Below, piece after piece: positions 27,975-36,872 of a DNA stretch of 64,000 bases; the first letter of the stretch is position 1, and each line of letters begins with the position of its first letter. The stretch spans positions 558,001 to 622,000 of the forward strand of contig NZ_WTYL01000002.1 in assembly GCF_009828115.1 (NCBI RefSeq). Reading direction: 5' to 3'. Origin of the DNA: Allopontixanthobacter sediminis. GTDB lineage: Bacteria; Pseudomonadota; Alphaproteobacteria; Sphingomonadales; Sphingomonadaceae. A program made the position numbers and the translations under genes. A model generated the notes under the pieces. The model searched no databases. It saw only the letters and a list, made by a program, of their open reading frames with translations, and was not told where the DNA came from.

Positions 27975-29273
27975 TCAGGCCAGGGACTTCGCTTCCCGCG
28001 CGACTTCGCGCCAGCCGATGTCCCGGCGGCAGAAGCCGGTGGGGAAGGTGATCTCGTCGATCGCGCGATAGGCAGCCGCTTGCGCATCGGTAACGGTGCT
28101 GCCGGTAGCGGTGACGTTCAACACGCGTCCGCCATCGGCCACCAGGCTTCCGTCCCCGGCCAGCTTGGTTCCCGCGTGGAAAATCTTTGCGCCGCCCGTT
28201 TCCGCCGCGCCGAGGTCGATCGCGCCGCCTTTTTCCGGGGCGTCGGGGTAGCCCTTCGCAGCCATCACGACGGTCAGCGCCGTCGCGCTGGCGAACTTTG
28301 CCGGTTCACATGTTCCCAGCCGGTTGTCGGCGCAGGCGAGCATCAATTCGCCGAGGTCGCTGTGCAAACGGGTCATCAGCACCTGGCATTCGGGATCGCC
28401 GAAGCGGCAATTGTATTCGATCAGCTTTGGCCCGTGGTCGGTCAGCATCAGGCCCGCAAACAGCACCCCGGAATACGGCGTGCCTTCATTGGCGAGGGTG
28501 CGCACGGTCGGGGCGATGATCTTTTCGAGCACCACGCCGCGGGTCATCGCGTCCAGCACCGGCGCGGGGCTATAGGCACCCATTCCGCCGGTGTTCGGAC
28601 CCGTGTCGCCTTCGCCCACGCGCTTGTGATCCTGCGCGCAGCCGAAGGACAGGATCGTCGCCCCGTCGGTCAGCGCGAAGAAACTAGCTTCCTCCCCGCG
28701 CATGAATTCCTCGATGACGACTTCCGCGCCAGCTGCGCCGAAGCGCCCGCCGAACATGTCTTCCAGCTCGGCAATCGCTTCCACGCGGGTTTCCGGAATG
28801 ACCACCCCCTTGCCCGCGGCGAGGCCATCGGCCTTGAGCACATAGGGCGGCTGGAACGCGTCCAGCGCTGTCACCGCTTCGTCGAAGGAACGGGTGCGCA
28901 CATACCCGGCCGTCGGAATTCCGGCCCGCTTGCACAGATCCTTGGTGAAGCCCTTGCTGCCTTCGAGCTGCGCTGCCGCCTTGCCGGGTCCGAACACCGA
29001 TATTCCGGCGCCGCGCAGGCTGTCGGCCAGCCCGTCGACCAAGGGCGCTTCCGGGCCGACCACGACCAATCCGATGCGGTGTTCGTCGCAAAACAGGATC
29101 ACGGCGGCATGATCGCCGGCGTCGAGCTGGACACAGTCCGCGTGCTGCGCAATTCCGGGGTTGCCCGGCGCGGCGTACAGCCTATCCTGCGGGCCAGACA
29201 GCAAGCGGGATTGCGCCAGCTTCCAGCTCAGCGCATGTTCGCGCCCGCCCGATCCCAACAGCAGGATATTCAT
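27975..29273 (-). CDS. purD: Phosphoribosylamine-glycine ligase
   Basis: A 432-residue ATP-grasp enzyme of purine synthesis that joins glycine to phosphoribosylamine. Clear motifs are the start [93 protein letters not shown] and [15 protein letters not shown] 29273 overlaps the divergent xseA start codon by two bases. The open frame runs further back to 29360 within xseA's 5' part, but the conserved N-terminus fixes the start. Confidence 0.97.
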   Translation of the reverse strand: MNILLLGSGGREHALSWKLAQSRLLSGPQDRLYAAPGNPGIAQHADCVQLDAGDHAAVILFCDEHRIGLVVVGPEAPLVDGLADSLRGAGISVFGPGKAAAQLEGSKGFTKDLCKRAGIPTAGYVRTRSFDEAVTALDAFQPPYVLKADGLAAGKGVVIPETRVEAIAELEDMFGGRFGAAGAEVVIEEFMRGEEASFFALTDGATILSFGCAQDHKRVGEGDTGPNTGGMGAYSPAPVLDAMTRGVVLEKIIAPTVRTLANEGTPYSGVLFAGLMLTDHGPKLIEYNCRFGDPECQVLMTRLHSDLGELMLACADNRLGTCEPAKFASATALTVVMAAKGYPDAPEKGGAIDLGAAETGGAKIFHAGTKLAGDGSLVADGGRVLNVTATGSTVTDAQAAAYRAIDEITFPTGFCRRDIGWREVAREAKSLA

Positions 29274-30747
29274 GCCCGGCCCTTTCGAAAGCGATGACAA
29301 TTCTGGCGGGCTGGTAGCGCGAAGCCGCTCTGGCGACAACGCAGAGCCGCTGACCATCACCGAAATATCGGCGCGGCTGAAGCGGTCGGTGGAAGACCAG
29401 TTCGGTTACGTCCGGCTGCGCGGGGAGCTGTCGGGGGTCAAGCAGGCGGCCTCGGGGCACCTTTATTGCTGCCTGAAAGACGAGAAGGCAGTGATCGACG
29501 GGGTCATGTGGCGCGGCAACGCCCAGCGCCTGTCGTTCCGGCCGGAAGACGGGATCGAAGTGGTCGCCACTGGCAAGCTGACCACGTATCCCGGCCGTTC
29601 CAAATACCAGATCGTGATCGACAGCATGGAGATCGCAGGGGAGGGTGCGCTGCTGGCGCTGCTGGAAAAAACCCGGCAGCGGCTGGAGGCGGAAGGGCTG
29701 TTCGCGCCCGAACGCAAGCAGCGCCTGCCGTTCATGCCGCGCATCATCGGCGTGGTCACGTCCCCCACCGGCGCGGTGATTCGCGACATCCTGCACCGTC
29801 TGGCAGACCGGTTTCCCAGCCATGTGCTGGTGTGGCCGGTGCTGGTGCAGGGGCAGGGTTCGGCAAGCCAGGTCGCCGCGGCGATTCGCGGCTTTTCCGG
29901 CATCGCGCCTGGCGGCCCGGTACCGCGCCCCGACCTCGTGATCGTTGCCCGCGGGGGCGGGTCGGTAGAGGACCTGTGGGGCTTCAACGAGGAAGCGGTC
30001 GTCCGCGCGATTGCCGATTGCACGATCCCGATCATCTCTGCCGTCGGCCATGAAACCGATACGACGCTGGCCGATTTTGTCGCCGATGCCCGCGCCCCGA
30101 CCCCGACGGCGGCGGCTGAAATGGCGGTCCCGGTGCGCAGCGAATTGCTCGCGGCGGTAGAGGATTTGGCGCTACGCAAGAAACGCGCCGCACCGCGCCC
30201 GGTCGTGCTCGGCCGCGAACGGCTGGATGCCCGCGTCCAGCGGCTGCCTCGTCCTGATGCGCTGCTGCAGCCCCAGGCACAGCGGCTGGACGATCTGTCC
30301 GAACGGCTGCGGAGGGGGTTGTCCGACGCTGCGGCACAAGCCCGCGCTCTGCTGATGGCCGACAAGGCGCGGCTGTCCGCGCCGCTGCTGCGCTCGCGGA
30401 TCGACCAGGCGCGCAATCGGCTGGTCGCTGCCCGGCTGACCCCGGCGCTGCTCCACCAGCGCAGTCAGCGGACGAGCGAACGGTTTGCCGCGCTTGAAAG
30501 GTTCTATCTCTCGCTCGACCCCAAGGCACCGCTGAAGCGCGGGTTCGTGCTGGTGACCGGCGCGGACGGCGCCTTGCTGCGCAGCCGCGCAGCGGCAGCA
30601 ACGCAGCACCGGCTGTCGATCGAATTTGCCGACGGGACGCTCGATGCGGTGCCTGCGGGACAGGCGGAAAGCGCCAAGGCTCCAACCAAGGCGAGAAAAC
30701 CTGCGCAGATCGCGCCAAAAGACCAACAAGATGATTTGTTCGGCTAG
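29272..30747 (+). CDS. xseA: Exodeoxyribonuclease VII large subunit
   Basis: A 491-residue XseA, the catalytic subunit of exonuclease VII, which degrades single-stranded DNA. OB-fold at about 25-120 ([21 protein letters not shown]), catalytic domain with [64 protein letters not shown], and a long helical C-terminal arm. The extreme C-terminus is QDDLFG, a possible clamp-binding pentapeptide. ATG 29272 shares its first two bases with purD's start codon; a start further in cannot be excluded. xseB is not in the window. Confidence 0.95.
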   Translation: MPGPFESDDNSGGLVARSRSGDNAEPLTITEISARLKRSVEDQFGYVRLRGELSGVKQAASGHLYCCLKDEKAVIDGVMWRGNAQRLSFRPEDGIEVVATGKLTTYPGRSKYQIVIDSMEIAGEGALLALLEKTRQRLEAEGLFAPERKQRLPFMPRIIGVVTSPTGAVIRDILHRLADRFPSHVLVWPVLVQGQGSASQVAAAIRGFSGIAPGGPVPRPDLVIVARGGGSVEDLWGFNEEAVVRAIADCTIPIISAVGHETDTTLADFVADARAPTPTAAAEMAVPVRSELLAAVEDLALRKKRAAPRPVVLGRERLDARVQRLPRPDALLQPQAQRLDDLSERLRRGLSDAAAQARALLMADKARLSAPLLRSRIDQARNRLVAARLTPALLHQRSQRTSERFAALERFYLSLDPKAPLKRGFVLVTGADGALLRSRAAAATQHRLSIEFADGTLDAVPAGQAESAKAPTKARKPAQIAPKDQQDDLFG

Positions 30748-30771
30748 GCCGGATTTGCTAAGGACGGTCCC

Positions 30772-30975
30772 ATGCTGATGTCCTCAGGCGATAGCGCCGC
30801 TCAATTGATCTACGGTCCCAACGGTTTTCGCGTGATGCGGGCCGGCCAACATGTGCTGTGCGCGGTCACAGGCCAACCGGTGCCGCTCGAAGAATTGCGT
30901 TACTGGAGCGTGGACTTGCAGGAACCTTACGCAAGTGCGGAGATCGCCACCCGGCGTGCACTGGAAGCAAGCTGA
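30772..30975 (+). CDS. DUF2093 small protein
   Basis: A 67-residue protein of the DUF2093 family (IYGPNGFRVMRAGQHVLCAVTGQPVPLEELRYWSVDLQEPY), conserved in alphaproteobacteria and of unknown role. A second ATG lies two codons in. Its stop overlaps the ATG of the M23 peptidase gene (TGATG), and xseA is 24 bases upstream, so the genes are likely one operon. Confidence 0.88.
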   Translation: MLMSSGDSAAQLIYGPNGFRVMRAGQHVLCAVTGQPVPLEELRYWSVDLQEPYASAEIATRRALEAS

Positions 30976-31886
30976 TGTTCCGCCTGCCGTTGGCCGCTGT
31001 CGTTCCGGCCGTGATCCTGTCTGGCTGCGCCGTGGTACCGGAACCGGGCACGGCCGAGGTGGTCCAGCCGCTGCCCGCGCCGAAACCGGCGGCGACAACG
31101 CGGCTGCCCGCAAAGCTCCCGACCGGGCCAAGCACTTTCGTTTTCGATGGTGAACTGACGCAAGGCGGCTGGATTCGCGGGCAGGCGCCGGGCGGAACCG
31201 TGTCGGCCAGATTGGGTGACCGTGATCTTACTGTCGACGATAACGGCAACTTTTTTGCCGCGTTCGACCGTGATGCTGCGCGCACCGTCACGCTTTCAGC
31301 GCGGCTTGGCAGTGGCAAGGTGATCGAGAGCCCGCTGGCGATAAGCCCGCGCGCGTGGAACATTGAGCGGGTCAACCTCGCGCGGCCGACCGGCGCCGCG
31401 AGCGAAGCGTTCATGCAGCGCCGCCGCCCGGAGCTGGCGCAGATCAACGCCGCCCGTAATGTACTGGCAGAAAGCGGCGGCTGGCGGCAGAAATTCATCT
31501 GGCCGGTCCAGGGCCGCATTTCGGGCCGCTTCGGTTCGCAGCGTATCTACGCCGGGGTGCCGGGTAGCTACCATTCCGGGATCGACATCGCGACCGGGAC
31601 CAGCGGTGCACCTTATGTCGCGCCCGCTGACGGGGTGGTGGTGCTGGCAACGGAGGAACCGTTCTCGCTTGAGGGGTATCTCCTGATCATCGATCACGGA
31701 ATGGGCCTCAACAGTGCGTTTCTGCACAATTCGAAGCTCGCGGTGAAGACGGGAGACGTGGTTCGACAGGGCCAGTATCTCGGCAATATCGGCGCTACCG
31801 GCAGTGCCACTGGCCCACATCTCCACTGGAGCATAAAATGGCACGACGCCCGGCTTGATCCGTTGCTGTTTACCGGACCGATGTGA
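30975..31886 (+). CDS. M23-family peptidase, lipoprotein
   Basis: A 303-residue murein endopeptidase-like lipoprotein with the signal ending ILSGC (Cys17). The C-terminal LytM/M23 domain (about 175-300) has the zinc motif GSYHSGIDIA (HxxxD), DHGMGLNSAFLHN and TGPHLHW (HxH), so both metal sites are complete. It should cut peptide cross-links in murein, in contrast to inactive NlpD-type activators. ATG 30975 overlaps the DUF2093 stop. Its stop overlaps the next gene's GTG. Confidence 0.93.
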   Translation: MFRLPLAAVVPAVILSGCAVVPEPGTAEVVQPLPAPKPAATTRLPAKLPTGPSTFVFDGELTQGGWIRGQAPGGTVSARLGDRDLTVDDNGNFFAAFDRDAARTVTLSARLGSGKVIESPLAISPRAWNIERVNLARPTGAASEAFMQRRRPELAQINAARNVLAESGGWRQKFIWPVQGRISGRFGSQRIYAGVPGSYHSGIDIATGTSGAPYVAPADGVVVLATEEPFSLEGYLLIIDHGMGLNSAFLHNSKLAVKTGDVVRQGQYLGNIGATGSATGPHLHWSIKWHDARLDPLLFTGPM

Positions 31887-32893
31887 AGCGCCTTATCGTC
31901 GCACGGTGGCGGATGATCCTGGCGGTGATGGTTGCGACGGCGCTGGCGCCCGTTACCTGGATCCGGACCGAATTGCCGGCCCCCGATTTCGATGCTCCGG
32001 TTACCTTCACCCGGATCGCCACGCCGATCAGGACGGTGGGGGAGGTCGAAATCCTGCGCGCTTGGAAACTAGCCAGCAATAGCAACCATTTCGGCGGCTA
32101 CTCGGCCATGATTGCAACGGGACCGCAGCAATTGATTGCTGCGAGCGACCTGGGGCGGATAATGCGGCTGTCTTTGCCGGCCGCTGGTTCGCCCATTGCA
32201 AATTTGAGTTATCTTTCCGGAAAGATCGAACTTCAAAAACGCCTGATCGACGCCGAATCCATGACTCGCGATCCCGGAACTGGCCGGATCTGGATCGGAT
32301 ATGAAGATATCAACGCAATCGAGCGCCGCGATGAGAGGATGCGAAATCCGCGCGGGGTTCGCCCACCGCAAATGGGCAACTTCTCCTCCAACAAGGGCGC
32401 GGAAGCAATAGCGCGGTTGGCAGATGGGCGTTTCATCGTGCTCGCCGAGGGGTCGCGTGGCTGGGGGAGCCGGGATTTTGCCGGGTTGCTGTTTCCTGCG
32501 GACCCCGTCGACGATCCGGCGCAAGAATTACGCGCGGCGGAGTTCAATTTCGGCCCGCCCGAAGGATACCGTCCGGTCGACATGGTCCAGATACCCGATG
32601 GCCGCGTTCTGATCCTGGTCCGCACGCTCCACTGGCAGATAATGCCGCGCTTTACCGCGAAGCTGGTGCTGGCAGACCCTGCCGAAATTTATCCGGGCGG
32701 GACATGGTCGGGCCGGGTCATTGCTGAGTTCGCCCCGCCAAACCCGTCGGACAATTATGAGGGGTTGGCGATGTGGCCGCGGCCGGACGGACTGCTCGAC
32801 CTGTGGCTGGTTTCAGACGACAACCGCAACAGTTTCCAGAACACTTACCTGCTGGAAATGCGCTGGAACCCTGCGGGCGGCACGGCGAACTAA
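31883..32893 (+). CDS. Phytase-esterase-like secreted protein
   Basis: A 336-residue protein of the 'esterase-like activity of phytase' family (PF13449). An N-terminal hydrophobic segment (MILAVMVATALAPVTWIRTEL) serves as signal or anchor. Typical stretches are FGGYSAMIATGPQQLIAASDLG, AESMTRDPGTGRIWIGYEDINAIE, NKGAEAIARLADGRF and NYEGLAMWPRPDGLLDLWLVSDDN, the repeated blades of the propeller. It starts at GTG 31883, overlapping the M23 stop. The substrate is unknown. A terminator lies just after. Confidence 0.88.
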   Translation: MKRLIVARWRMILAVMVATALAPVTWIRTELPAPDFDAPVTFTRIATPIRTVGEVEILRAWKLASNSNHFGGYSAMIATGPQQLIAASDLGRIMRLSLPAAGSPIANLSYLSGKIELQKRLIDAESMTRDPGTGRIWIGYEDINAIERRDERMRNPRGVRPPQMGNFSSNKGAEAIARLADGRFIVLAEGSRGWGSRDFAGLLFPADPVDDPAQELRAAEFNFGPPEGYRPVDMVQIPDGRVLILVRTLHWQIMPRFTAKLVLADPAEIYPGGTWSGRVIAEFAPPNPSDNYEGLAMWPRPDGLLDLWLVSDDNRNSFQNTYLLEMRWNPAGGTAN

Positions 32894-32914
32894 CCCGGCG
32901 CACGGACAAAGGAA

Positions 32915-32941
32915 AAGGCGCGCAGCCGGGCCGCGCGCCTT
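32915..32941. terminator. Two-way terminator
   Basis: AAGGCGCGC at 32915-32923 pairs with GCGCGCCTT at 32933-32941 around a 9-base loop; A-rich and T-containing flanks on both sides make it usable for the phytase-like gene (plus) and rpmB (minus). Confidence 0.7.
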
Positions 32942-32993
32942 GATCCGGTTCGTCGATGAACATACCGGGCACGGTGCCCAGCAAGTTAGCCCG

Positions 32994-33293
32994 TCAGGCT
33001 GCCTGTTCGGCCTTCGCGTCGAGCTTCTTCAGTTCGCGCTTTACCTTCACGGCGCGGTCGCTGAGCTTTTCGTTCTTGGTCTTGATCAGCCAATTGTCGA
33101 GCCCGCCGACATGCTCCACCGACCGGAGACCGTTGGTGGAAACGCGGAACTTGAAGCTGCGGTCAAGCTTCTCGCTCATCAGCGTGACATTCTGCAAATT
33201 GGGCAGGAATACGCGCTTGGTCTTGTTGTTGGCGTGGCTGACGTTGTTGCCAACCTGGCGACCCTTGCCGGTCAGTTCGCAGATGCGCGACAT
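32994..33293 (-). CDS. rpmB: 50S ribosomal protein L28
   Basis: A 99-residue L28 with the standard start [20 protein letters not shown] and core [30 protein letters not shown]. Two cysteine pairs of the zinc-binding form are absent, so this is the C- form. It is transcribed alone, away from tadA, with its promoter in the 200 bases upstream. Confidence 0.97.
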   Translation of the reverse strand: MSRICELTGKGRQVGNNVSHANNKTKRVFLPNLQNVTLMSEKLDRSFKFRVSTNGLRSVEHVGGLDNWLIKTKNEKLSDRAVKVKRELKKLDAKAEQAA

Positions 33294-33493
33294 GATAAAT
33301 CTCGTTCGATTGCGGGCCCGTCAGCATTAAGCCTCTGGGCGAGTTGCTAGGTCCGTGTGCTTACGGAAAGCGGGGCGCTTAGCGCTACGGAGACGAATCG
33401 TCAATGCCTTCCGGTGTTGTGGGCTGACGGACCGAGCGGACATACGGGATCAGCTTTCTTGCCGTCAGCCCCGGCGCGGGCTACCCGCTGGGC

Positions 33494-33949
33494 ATGACAC
33501 GCTGGCCAATCCCCCGACCAATGCAGGAAGCCTTGGCACAGGCCCGGCTCGCTGTCGAATCGGGAGAAGTGCCGGTGGGCGCGGTAATCATGCGCGGGGA
33601 AGATATTGTCGCGGCTGCCCACAACGCCCCGCGCGAGGATCATGACCCCACCGCCCACGCCGAGATTTCCGCGATTCGCGCGGCGGCCAAGGCGCTGGGG
33701 CGCGAAAGGCTGGACGATTGCGAGTTGTGGGTCACGCTGGAACCCTGTGCGATGTGCGCGGGCGCGATCAGCCACGCCCGGGTGGCGCGGCTCTATTACG
33801 GCGCATCCGACCCCAAGGGCGGGGCGGTGGAGCAGGGTGCCCGGGTCTTCGAACAGCCGCAATGCCTCCACCGGCCAGAGGTATATTCAGGTATCGGCGC
33901 GGAGGAATCGGCGGAGCTGCTACGCGGGTTCTTTCGCGAGCGGCGCTAG
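33494..33949 (+). CDS. tadA: tRNA adenosine deaminase
   Basis: A 151-residue cytidine-deaminase-fold enzyme that converts A34 of tRNA-Arg(ACG) to inosine. The zinc site is complete: HAEISAIR (His-Ala-Glu) and PCAMCAG; the substrate-loop RVARLYYGASDPKGGA is also present. Start ATG 33494 (the frame's first Met). Its TAG stop overlaps the stop of the convergent RNase gene through a shared CTAG. Essential gene in most bacteria. Confidence 0.94.
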   Translation: MTRWPIPRPMQEALAQARLAVESGEVPVGAVIMRGEDIVAAAHNAPREDHDPTAHAEISAIRAAAKALGRERLDDCELWVTLEPCAMCAGAISHARVARLYYGASDPKGGAVEQGARVFEQPQCLHRPEVYSGIGAEESAELLRGFFRERR

Positions 33950-34725
33950 AGCCCACGCCAGATCTTCGCCGGCGATCTATCACCCGCGCCGAAGCGCATG
34001 CGGTCGCACGGCGCGGGGCGGAAGCGTTTTCCGTAGCAGATTCGCGCTTCCTCCAGCCAGCCACCCCGGTCGAGGTCGATCCCGATATTCTCCGGTTCGA
34101 TCCCGCTGTTGGCCGAGGCGATTGCGGTTCGAATTTCCCCTGCCGTCAGGCCCGGCTCGCGCGACAGCCGGTCCATGTCGGGAAAGACGAGGCTGTCCCA
34201 CAGGATGCGGGTGACCTTGAAATAGGTTTTCGGGCGGCGCGTCATGCAGCTGCCGTGCTTGGCCCACTGGCGCGCGACCAACGCGGGGGAAGGCATCATG
34301 CACAGGTTACGCCGGGTCTCGTTCGGGGTCAGTGCGCCGGCAGCGGGACACCACTGCGGCCAGCTGCCGGATGATCCACGCCGCGATTCGGGCCATAGAC
34401 CGTGGACGACGAAGCCGAACTGGCCATTCGAACCGGAACATTGCGTGCGGTTCCCGCCGCGCAGCTCCCGGTTCTTGCAGAACTCCGGCGACCAGCTGAG
34501 CGCGAGCGTGTATCCGGTGACTGGCAACCGCTGAACCGGACCATCGGGAACGATGACCGGCACCGACACCTTCGCAGGCATCCGGCATTGGTAGGCCTGC
34601 GCCAGCGCGGGCTGTCCCGAGACAGCCATCACCGCAGCCAATCCGGGCGCGAGGTGGCGAAAACTATTCGCCAGCGGAGGGATCGCCGTCGGACCCGTAT
34701 GAGTCAGCGAACCAGTCCCGCGCAT
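33946..34725 (-). CDS. T2-family ribonuclease, exported
   Basis: An RNase T2-type endoribonuclease. Both catalytic blocks are present: FVVHGLWPES (CAS I) and WAKHGSC (CAS II). Four or more cysteines in conserved places (EFCKNR, QCSGSN, WCPAAG, NLCMM) fit the secreted fold. The start is unsure: the signal-like stretch LANSFRHLAPGLAAVMAVSGQPALAQA begins without a usual codon, so ATG 34725 (62 bases inside the next gene) is chosen; ATG 34629 would lose most of the signal. It probably acts in the periplasm on exogenous RNA. Confidence 0.85.
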   Translation of the reverse strand: MRGTGSLTHTGPTAIPPLANSFRHLAPGLAAVMAVSGQPALAQAYQCRMPAKVSVPVIVPDGPVQRLPVTGYTLALSWSPEFCKNRELRGGNRTQCSGSNGQFGFVVHGLWPESRRGSSGSWPQWCPAAGALTPNETRRNLCMMPSPALVARQWAKHGSCMTRRPKTYFKVTRILWDSLVFPDMDRLSREPGLTAGEIRTAIASANSGIEPENIGIDLDRGGWLEEARICYGKRFRPAPCDRMRFGAGDRSPAKIWRGL

Positions 34726-35098
34726 CGGGCCGGAACAGCATGACAACGGCCGCCAGCGCCAGCAGGTTCAGCAGCAACACAGTAACCAGTTCGGCACCTG
34801 CCAATGTCGCGAAGGCACCCGGCACGCCTAGCAATCCAAACGCGGTGAATGCGACCAGCACCCATTTCGCGATTACGTTGGCACGGTAGGCAACGAGATA
34901 ATACAGCAGCAGGGAAACAAGCAGGCTGACGGCGAGGACAGCCATGAACATACCCGCACCCCAACCGAGCGCACCGAGTGTCGGGTCCCGCTCCATCTGG
35001 CCAAGGGTACGGTCATAGGTGAGCCAGGTGTTGATCGCGGTGACGGCAATCGACGCCAGGTACAGGCGTTCGAACAGGATGATCGATTTTGGCCGCAT
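34664..35098 (-). CDS. Four-helix membrane protein
   Basis: A 144-residue inner-membrane protein with hydrophobic segments LYLASIAVTAINTWL, GMFMAVLAVSLLVSLLLYYLVAY, VLVAFTAFGLLGVPGAFATL and VTVLLLNLLALAAVVMLF and a charged C-terminal tail. No family recognised. The RNase T2 gene begins within its 3' end, so they are probably co-transcribed; functional connection unknown. Confidence 0.75.
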   Translation of the reverse strand: MRPKSIILFERLYLASIAVTAINTWLTYDRTLGQMERDPTLGALGWGAGMFMAVLAVSLLVSLLLYYLVAYRANVIAKWVLVAFTAFGLLGVPGAFATLAGAELVTVLLLNLLALAAVVMLFRPDARDWFADSYGSDGDPSAGE

Positions 35099-35176
35099 TG
35101 CGCTTGTCTCCCCCTAGGACATCGCCCGTTGGCGAGGCGCCCTGTCTGGCGGAAATTCCCGCAGCTCACAAGCGCC

Positions 35177-36037
35177 CTAAAGCGGGGTAAAATCCAGCCC
35201 GATATCCGCCGCGGGTGCGCTCTGGGTCAGGCGGCCGACGGACACGTAATCGACACCCGTTGCCGCTTTCGCCGCGATGGTCTGGAGGTTGATCCCGCCC
35301 GAGGCTTCGGTCGGTACCCGCCCGGCGACCAGCGCCACCGCCTCGCGCAAGGTTTCAGGTTCCATATTGTCGAGCAGCAGACGGGTTGCGCCGGCTCCCA
35401 GCGCCGGTTCGATCTGGTCGATCCGGTCAACCTCGCAGATAATCGTCGCGACCCCGGCGGCGCGGGCACGGCGGACCGCCTCCGCCACTCCCCCGGCAAC
35501 GGCGACATGGTTGTCCTTGATCATTGCGGCATCCCACAGGCCCATCCGGTGATTTGCGCCGCCGCCCATCCGCACGGCGTATTTCTCGAGATGGCGCAAA
35601 CCGGGAATGGTCTTGCGCGTGTCCAGCAGCGTACAGGCGGGGTTGTCCATCGCGGTTACATAGGCGCGCACCATCGTTGCGATGCCGGACAGGTGCTGGA
35701 CCAAGTTGAGCGCGCTGCGTTCCGCTGTCAGCAGGGCGCGGGCATTGCCCGACAGGCGCATCAGGTCGGTTCCCGGCAGCGCTTCTGCGCCCTCCGCCAC
35801 CAGTATCTCGATCTCGACTGCGGGATCGCAGGCACGGAAGAAGGCTTCGGCCAAGGGCAGCCCAGCCACCCTGATTGCATCGCGGCTGTCCATCACGCCG
35901 GAAAAGCGCGCATCCGCCGGGATTACGCTCTCGGAAGTAACATCGCGCCCGCCGCCCGGCAGACCCTCGCCAAGGTCTTCCGCCAGGGTGTCGTGAACAA
36001 AGCGGTCAAGGTCGAAGCCGGGGAGAACGAAGGTCAT
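35177..36037 (-). CDS. nadC: Nicotinate-nucleotide pyrophosphorylase (quinolinate PRTase)
   Basis: A 286-residue enzyme that makes nicotinate mononucleotide from quinolinate and PRPP in NAD synthesis. Typical regions: DVTSESVIPADARFSGVMDSR, AERSALNLVQHLSGIATMVRAYV, the substrate-binding LLDTRKTIPGLRHLEKYAVRMGGGANHRMGLWDAAMIKDNHV and ASGGINLQTIAAKAATGVDYVSVG. nadA and nadB are not in the window. It follows the response-regulator gene by 37 bases on the same strand. Confidence 0.96.
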   Translation of the reverse strand: MTFVLPGFDLDRFVHDTLAEDLGEGLPGGGRDVTSESVIPADARFSGVMDSRDAIRVAGLPLAEAFFRACDPAVEIEILVAEGAEALPGTDLMRLSGNARALLTAERSALNLVQHLSGIATMVRAYVTAMDNPACTLLDTRKTIPGLRHLEKYAVRMGGGANHRMGLWDAAMIKDNHVAVAGGVAEAVRRARAAGVATIICEVDRIDQIEPALGAGATRLLLDNMEPETLREAVALVAGRVPTEASGGINLQTIAAKAATGVDYVSVGRLTQSAPAADIGLDFTPL

Positions 36038-36074
36038 GCCGCCGTCTTGGACGGTTTGCTCGTCCGGCTCAATA

Positions 36075-36872
36075 TCAATGCACGAAGCGCGCTACCACGT
36101 CGCGGTATGACCGGCTGACTTTCACTTCCGCTCCGGAATCCAGGACGAGGAAACATTCGCCATTGGTGTGCGGCTTCACCTGTCGGACCTGGTCGAGATT
36201 GACGATCGTGGAGCGGTGGACGCGCTGGAATTTGCGCGGGTCCAGACGGCGTTCCAGGTCCTTCATCGTTTCGCGCAGGATCAGCGAGTTGTCGCCGGTG
36301 AAGATGCACATGTAATCGCCCGCTGCCTCGATATGCTCGATGGAGCCGACCTCGACACGGAAAATCTGCCCGCGATCCTTCACGTTGATCAGCTTTTCGA
36401 AGCGTTCACTCGATTCGCCTTCGCTGTCGGCGAATTCCTCGGCGGCATCGGGCGCCACTTCGGCGAGCACATTCATCAGGTTCACGGCTTCTTCGGCGGA
36501 GCGTTTCTCGGCGAGCCGGACCCGCACCCGTTCGACCGTATCGGCCAGCTTGTCGACATCGACCGGCTTCATCAGATAATTGACTGCGTTGGCCTCGAAC
36601 GCACGGATCGCATGTTCCTGGTAGGCGGTGACGAACACGAACAGCGGCGGTTCGATTTCCATCACGCCCTTGACCACGCTGAAGCCATCGAAACCGGGCA
36701 TTTCAATGTCGAGAAACACCAGGTCCGGCTTTTCGGTCTTGATCTTGCGAATGGCTTCGCGCCCGTTGGCGCAGGTCTCGATTATCTCGATGTCGTCGAA
36801 CGCCTCGAGCCGCAGTTGGAGGCCCTGGATGGCCAGCTTCTCGTCGTCGACGATAATGGTGCGAATTGTCAT
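36075..36872 (-). CDS. LytTR-family response regulator (second pair)
   Basis: A 265-residue regulator: receiver domain with IVDDEKLA, phospho-Asp55 in LVFLDIEMPGFDG and the Lys in YLMKPVD; a linker of about 40 residues rich in Glu/Ser (AEEFADSEGESSERF); LytTR domain with AAGDYMCIFTGDNSLILRETMKDLERRL and QRVHRSTIVNLDQV. It is longer than the first copy by its acidic linker. The start ATGA overlaps the kinase stop, so the two are one operon with nadC downstream. Confidence 0.93.
   Translation of the reverse strand: MTIRTIIVDDEKLAIQGLQLRLEAFDDIEIIETCANGREAIRKIKTEKPDLVFLDIEMPGFDGFSVVKGVMEIEPPLFVFVTAYQEHAIRAFEANAVNYLMKPVDVDKLADTVERVRVRLAEKRSAEEAVNLMNVLAEVAPDAAEEFADSEGESSERFEKLINVKDRGQIFRVEVGSIEHIEAAGDYMCIFTGDNSLILRETMKDLERRLDPRKFQRVHRSTIVNLDQVRQVKPHTNGECFLVLDSGAEVKVSRSYRDVVARFVH

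Noticed and set aside
28080-29297. 405-residue plus-strand frame antisense to purD
   Set aside because: It mirrors the codons of purD, a clear conserved gene; GC-rich third positions keep the opposite frame open.
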